Source: Phascolomyces articulosus
Lineage: Eukaryota > Mucoromycota > Mucoromycetes > Mucorales > Lichtheimiaceae
Assembly (NCBI GenBank): GCA_025677815.1
Contig: JAIXMP010000047.1
Span: 214,408 to 278,407, forward strand
DNA length: 64,000 nucleotides
Direction: 5' to 3'
Position 1 is the stretch's first letter. Each line of letters starts with the position of its first letter. A program made the position numbers and the translations under genes. The notes beneath the pieces are model-generated. The model was given only the letters and a program-made list of their open reading frames with translations. It ran no database searches and was not told where the DNA came from. Positions 60,401-64,000 of this stretch are shown here, one piece after another.

Positions 60401-61997
60401 GATATTTGCAGATTTATCTGGAGCTATCGTTTTTACAACGTTAGATTTATCTAGTGCATACCACAGATTCCATATTAAAAAAGAATATCAAGACTATACT
60501 GCTTTTACACATAATAACATGCAGTATGTCTTTCAAGCTTGTCCTTTTAGATTATGTCCTATCACTTCTCGTTTTCAAAGAGCTATGAGTCATATCTTTT
60601 AAGACATGCCATTTGTAAGATATTACATTGATGACATCGTCATCGCAACAAAAGAAGATATAAATTTACATAAAGAACACGTTAAAAAAGTAATTTAAGC
60701 ATTAACTGAAAATAACTTGATTATCAATTATAAAAAATCCAAATTTATGCAAACTCAAATATACCTTCTTGGATTTCGATTGTCACCACAGGGCAGACAA
60801 ATTGAACATAGTAAAATATCCAATGTGCTAAATTGGCCTATACCACAAAATGGGAAACAGATTCAAAGATTACTTGGTACTGTAAATTTCTTCTGAGATC
60901 ATATACTTCACATAGCAAAAATTTGCACTAGCCTAGACAAACTACGTCATAAAGGTTCACTTAAGAAAATTTGGAATAATCAACATCTTCAAAGTTTTAA
61001 TTTAATTAAAAAGGCACTTGCTGCTAATGTGTTACTCAAATTCCTGAATATGTAGGAACAATTTTACGTTGCTACTGATGCTTCATCTTATGGAATTGGC
61101 GCCGTCCTCTTCCAACGTATTAATGGCAAAGACCGTTATATTTCTTTTATTGCTAGACAATTAGGAAAATCAGAGGTGAACTATTCTGCAACTAAACGCA
61201 AGCTCCTTGGAGTTGTGTTTGCTCTTACCAAGTGGCATGAATTTTTATAGGCAAATCCCTTTACATTAGTCACTGATTGTAAGGCACTTACATATCTTCA
61301 TACTCAAAAAATCGCGAATCCAATAATGATTAATTGGTATGATATTTTATTTCGATATAATTTTACTGTCACTCATCTCCCTGGATTACAAAATGTATTA
61401 CCTGATCACCTTTCTCACTTATTTACCCCAAGTGATTCGCTGGAGGGGGGTAAAACTATAAAAATAACTGCATTATGGAAAATCGAACCAAATAAACCTA
61501 ATGTTTTTAAAATGAAACGTCGTGTCACACCAAAAGATGTCATGACACCTCCTGATGCTGACAGAAAAGCTGAACTCGAAGCAGCTCACCTTAAAGTTGG
61601 CCATGCTGGAGCTGAGCATATTGTTAAATACCTTCAGTACTACTGTGGATTAAGCTGGAGTTCAATACTTCAAGATGCAGTAAAAATAGTATCAAGCTGT
61701 CCAGAATGTATGAAATATAACATAGCACAAAAAGGTTATAATCCTTTACATCCAATCTATGCATACATACCAGGCGATAGCTAGGGTATGGACCTAGTAT
61801 GTTTCAATAAAACTTCTACCTCTGGAAATAATTATCTATTTCTTATGGTTGATATTTGTACCAGATTCGTAATTCTAAAAGCTATCCTGAATAAACAATC
61901 AAATACTATTGTAAAAGCAATCATCGATGTTATTAGTATATTTGGATATCCACGATCCATTCAACATGATAATGGTAATGAATTTAAAAACATACAC
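57498..61997 (+). pseudogene. Ty3-type retrotransposon gag-pol, broken and 3' truncated
   Basis: ATG 57498 begins a gag. It is interrupted by the solo LTR at 58140-58697 and continues with a CIYCGNEW...HCC zinc knuckle (about 59330). The protease has DSGAQISAI (59670). After a frameshift near 60100, reverse transcriptase shows LTLDLSSAYH-like (TTLDLSSAYHRF) and YYIDDIVIA, then RNase H (ATDASSYGIGAV) and an H-H-C-C zinc region (SCPECMKYN). An integrase core has MDLVCF and HDNGNEF. The sequence leaves the element just after HDNGNEF, so the third catalytic residue and the 3' LTR are missing. Premature stops: 57888, 57897, 57951, 58985, 59444, 60219, 60264, 60342, 60600, 60696, 60894, 61053, 61248 and 61782. 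The active-site residues of protease and RT are still present. Confidence 0.9.
58140..58697 (+). repeat. Solo LTR, family 1, copy c, inside gag
   Basis: 558 bp, TGTGGCATATTTAT to CATACCACA, with CTAGT at 58135-58139 and 58698-58702. The insert plus one duplication is 563 bases, and the gag frame moves by exactly that amount (frame 0 before, frame 2 after). It therefore entered an open gag. It is the same family as 51995-52563. Confidence 0.92.
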
Positions 61998-62160
61998 TGC
62001 AAAAAAAGGGTGCTGTTCACTATTAACAGGTGCGTAACAGGTGCGTGACAGCTGGGGTCAAAATCAGGGGAAATTTTGAATAATCCTGTTATGAGCTGTT
62101 ACAAGCTGTTACAAGCTGTTACAAGCTTTCACTAGTTTATAATAGTAATCAGCAATTTTA
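61995..62160. repeat. Junction with AGCTGTTACA decamer repeats
   Basis: Right where the integrase sequence stops, CACTGCAAAAAAAGGGTGCTG begins. This is followed by related words (AACAGGTGCGTAACAGGTGCGTGACAG) and three direct copies of AGCTGTTACA at 62093-62126. It may be one end of an unknown DNA element that truncated the retrotransposon. Confidence 0.45.
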
Positions 62161-62358
62161 TTTTCCCTCCAAAAAAAAAACTCTTGTTCTCCATTTCTTA
62201 ATCTTCATTCATAAAAAAAATAACATCCATTTTTATGCTATCACTTTATGCAAGAGGTATCTGATGAAACCAACATTTATTTGTATTCAAAAGATTCGAT
62301 ATAAATATTTTATTTTTATATATACAAAAAAAAAAAAAACTAATCAAATTGATCACGT

Positions 62359-63172
62359 CTACATTTGCCTAATTGCGATCCGCCATTGTTGACGAATCCT
62401 TCTGTCTCTTTCACCAGTATACCTACGAACGTTCTTTTTATACATTTTATCAGTACCAAAAAAAAAAAAAAAACCAGCTCACACAAGCATATGCACGTAT
62501 CGCAAGAAGAAGCAATAAGAAAACGCAATAAAATCTACCTATTCAGCAACCAGGTGAATCGCACACGATCTCCCATCAAGGACAACATATCCTCCAAGCC
62601 AGGAGCAACACTCAACCGAGTTTCGATTTGTGCAAGCGCCCTCAAAATCCTAGTTTTATTAACGTCATAAAGTCAGCACTTCACTACATCCTTTATTACT
62701 AGCAAAAAAAAAATATGCAACAATTACTTACAAATTATGCCGCTCACAAAGAAGAGCGGTTACCTGCTCTTCTACCTGTTCAATTTGTTGCTCGATGGTG
62801 GGATGCACCTCAAATTGATTGATGTCCCCTTCCCATGCACTAAAGAGAATGAAGATTTAAAAAGTGTATTCTACTAGTATTTTAACATTATGATATTATC
62901 AATTCTTACACAGTTTCGGCATCTTGATCAGCCTCTTCCACTACTTCTTGTTCTTCCATTTCCGATTCATCAAAAAAAAGGGGTGGGAAATCTTGTGATG
63001 AAGTATATAGTGGTTGTTGTGGTGACATAATTTGCGTAGGAGATGGTATTGGTAGTGTTGATGGAGTGGAAAGAAGAGGGGGAAAGGAGGGCGATGCCTC
63101 GAAAACAGGCACGGCGTCACTATTTACAGAGCCAGTATCCATAATATCATTGGAGGGTTTGGAGGAAGACAT
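62359..63172 (-). CDS. Intact four-exon gene, unknown function (181 aa)
   Basis: Exons (minus): 63172-62910, 62839-62732, 62649-62539 and 62422-62359. They total 546 nt, all GT-AG, with continuous phases and no stop before TAG. The N-terminal ~90 residues are Ser/Pro-rich and then acidic (DESEMEEQEVVEEADQDAE). The C-terminal half is helical: IEQQIEQVEEQVTALLCERH looks like a short coiled coil, and the end is basic (GERDRRIRQQWRIAIRQM). No signal peptide or membrane segment is present. It is not recognised; it could be a small nuclear or scaffold protein. It marks the return to intact genes after the transposon island. Confidence 0.7.
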
Positions 63173-63692
63173 AGTTGTTGTTATCGATAGATGTTGTTGA
63201 AAAAAAAGAAAAAAAGCAAGATATAATAGGTGTCATCCATTTGTGAGGTATTTATATTATACGCGTATTTCCATAATAAATACTATTTTTAATTTCCATA
63301 CAAGAATTTTTCACAAACAATCATCCAAAAAGGCACAATGATTACGCATCGTATGAACGTATATATATTTTTTTATTGTTGTGATCAATGTCGATAGATT
63401 ATTGATACATGTTTTTTTTTTTATGTTGATGAAATAATAATCATATCCAGCATTATATTTTTAATTTTCTGGTTTACGAAAATCCAAAGAACTCCTTTTT
63501 TTCCTTTTTCCACAAAAAAAGACCAGCTTTTTTTGTATTTTATTTTTTGAAGATTGTAAAAAAAAAAGGCGAGTATAAAATATGAAATATATATATATAT
63601 GGGGGTGTTTAAATAATAAGAAGGGGAGAGAGGATATTGGTGATAAATATTGCTAAAAGATGAATATGAGAAGAAAAAAAAAAGATGGATTA
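63173..63692. other. Intergenic region
   Basis: 520 bases with A/T tracts and an (AT)n run near 63585-63600. It is the 5' flank of 62359-63172 and the 3' flank of the last gene. Confidence 0.5.
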
Positions 63693-64000
63693 TTAATTTA
63701 TATAAAACTTGGCTTCAAGAGGGATCGCGACGATTTTGTTTTCATATTTATATTTTCTGACAGCAAATGGCGCATATATACGAGATATTGGAAGTACAGA
63801 TTGGAACGTCAACAGATCGAACTCATCATTCCATACTTCGACACCTGCATTTATGAGCGGCTGATAGGCGATTTTCCCGTAGTATTGGACCATTGCAAAT
63901 GTGTGGGTACCCTTAGTGGCTAGATCGTGCTGAAAATAATATAGAACCTGGCCAGCATAAAACGACGGCTCAGCAGCAGGGTTGTTGATATTCTCCTCGG
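63693..64000 (-). CDS. C-terminal part of a transposase-like or BAH-like protein
   Basis: One open frame from the window edge (EENINNPAAEPSFYAGQVLY) to TAA 63693-63695, 101 codons visible. It has the strand pattern of a compact beta domain: VLYYFQHDLATKGTHTFAMV, VEVWNDEF, then VLPISRIYAPFAVRKYKY and IVAIPLEAKFYIN. The same order (surface strand, GVEVxE/W, V/LP-x-S-x-I) ends the Plavaka transposase at 50400-50680. It may therefore be the end of a transposase-derived gene. There is no stop or frameshift in the visible part. Confidence 0.5.
   Translation of the reverse strand, partial: EENINNPAAEPSFYAGQVLYYFQHDLATKGTHTFAMVQYYGKIAYQPLINAGVEVWNDEFDLLTFQSVLPISRIYAPFAVRKYKYENKIVAIPLEAKFYIN

Noticed and set aside
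36424..61997. Reassignment of TAG to glutamine in this genome
   Set aside because: Host genes in the window end normally at TAA, TAG or TGA, and stops in the relics are of all three kinds. Decay explains them better.
1..64000. tRNA or rRNA genes
   Set aside because: I looked for B-box-like GGTTCGANNCC with a paired acceptor and for conserved rRNA words and found no convincing case by eye; a covariance search would be decisive.

Overview
The window looks like a nuclear contig of an early-diverging filamentous fungus, most likely a member of Mucoromycota (Mucorales). This rests on the AT-rich intergenic DNA full of A/T homopolymers, the many short GT-AG introns (mostly 40-130 bases), the homopolymeric Gln/His/Ser tracts, and the mixture of typical fungal genes with Plavaka/CACTA-type and Ty3-type elements. 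I could not run searches, so the phylum is an inference.

Layout. Position 1-1592 is the 3' part of a coiled-coil, Ser-rich protein gene. From about 3.1 to 6.7 kb lies a patch of broken mobile DNA: a LINE-type endonuclease relic, a 1.48-kb element with 51-bp terminal inverted repeats that themselves fold back, and a 292-bp tandem repeat. From 7.1 to 14.1 kb stand two head-to-head members of one gene family. The first (7085-9678, minus, 12 exons, 527 codons) is intact; the second (12371-14148, plus) is broken. They share a PD-(D/E)xK-nuclease-like residue pattern and a 27-bp upstream element around GGTCACGTGCC. A broken Thr-rich gene (15.1-15.6 kb) and a bHLH-leucine-zipper transcription factor (16.6-18.8 kb) follow, then 4 kb without genes and another gene relic (22.9-23.5 kb).

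The block from 24.0 to 35.8 kb is compact and intact: an SLC10A7/Rch1-type membrane protein, the ESCRT-0 subunit Hse1, mitochondrial tryptophanyl-tRNA synthetase, a trypsin-like protease with a C-terminal membrane anchor, and a phenol-hydroxylase-type FAD monooxygenase. In each of these genes the exon lengths I derived sum to a multiple of three.

From about 36 to 62 kb the window is a transposon graveyard. A Plavaka-type transposase gene (41160-50777) is split by a complete 5.57-kb CACTA-type element (42944-48517) with TIRs and a 3-bp TSD, itself carrying a Tnp2-type transposase and a divergent companion gene. Three LTR families occur. Three copies of one family (50797-51369, 51995-52563, 58140-58697) have perfect 5-bp target duplications, and one of them sits inside the gag of a Ty3-type element (57498-61997) whose integrase is cut off. 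Nearly every premature stop in the island can be explained by a single C-to-T or G-to-A transition. At the right edge two minus-strand genes return: an intact four-exon gene of unknown function (62359-63172) and the 3' end of a gene with a transposase-like C-terminal domain.
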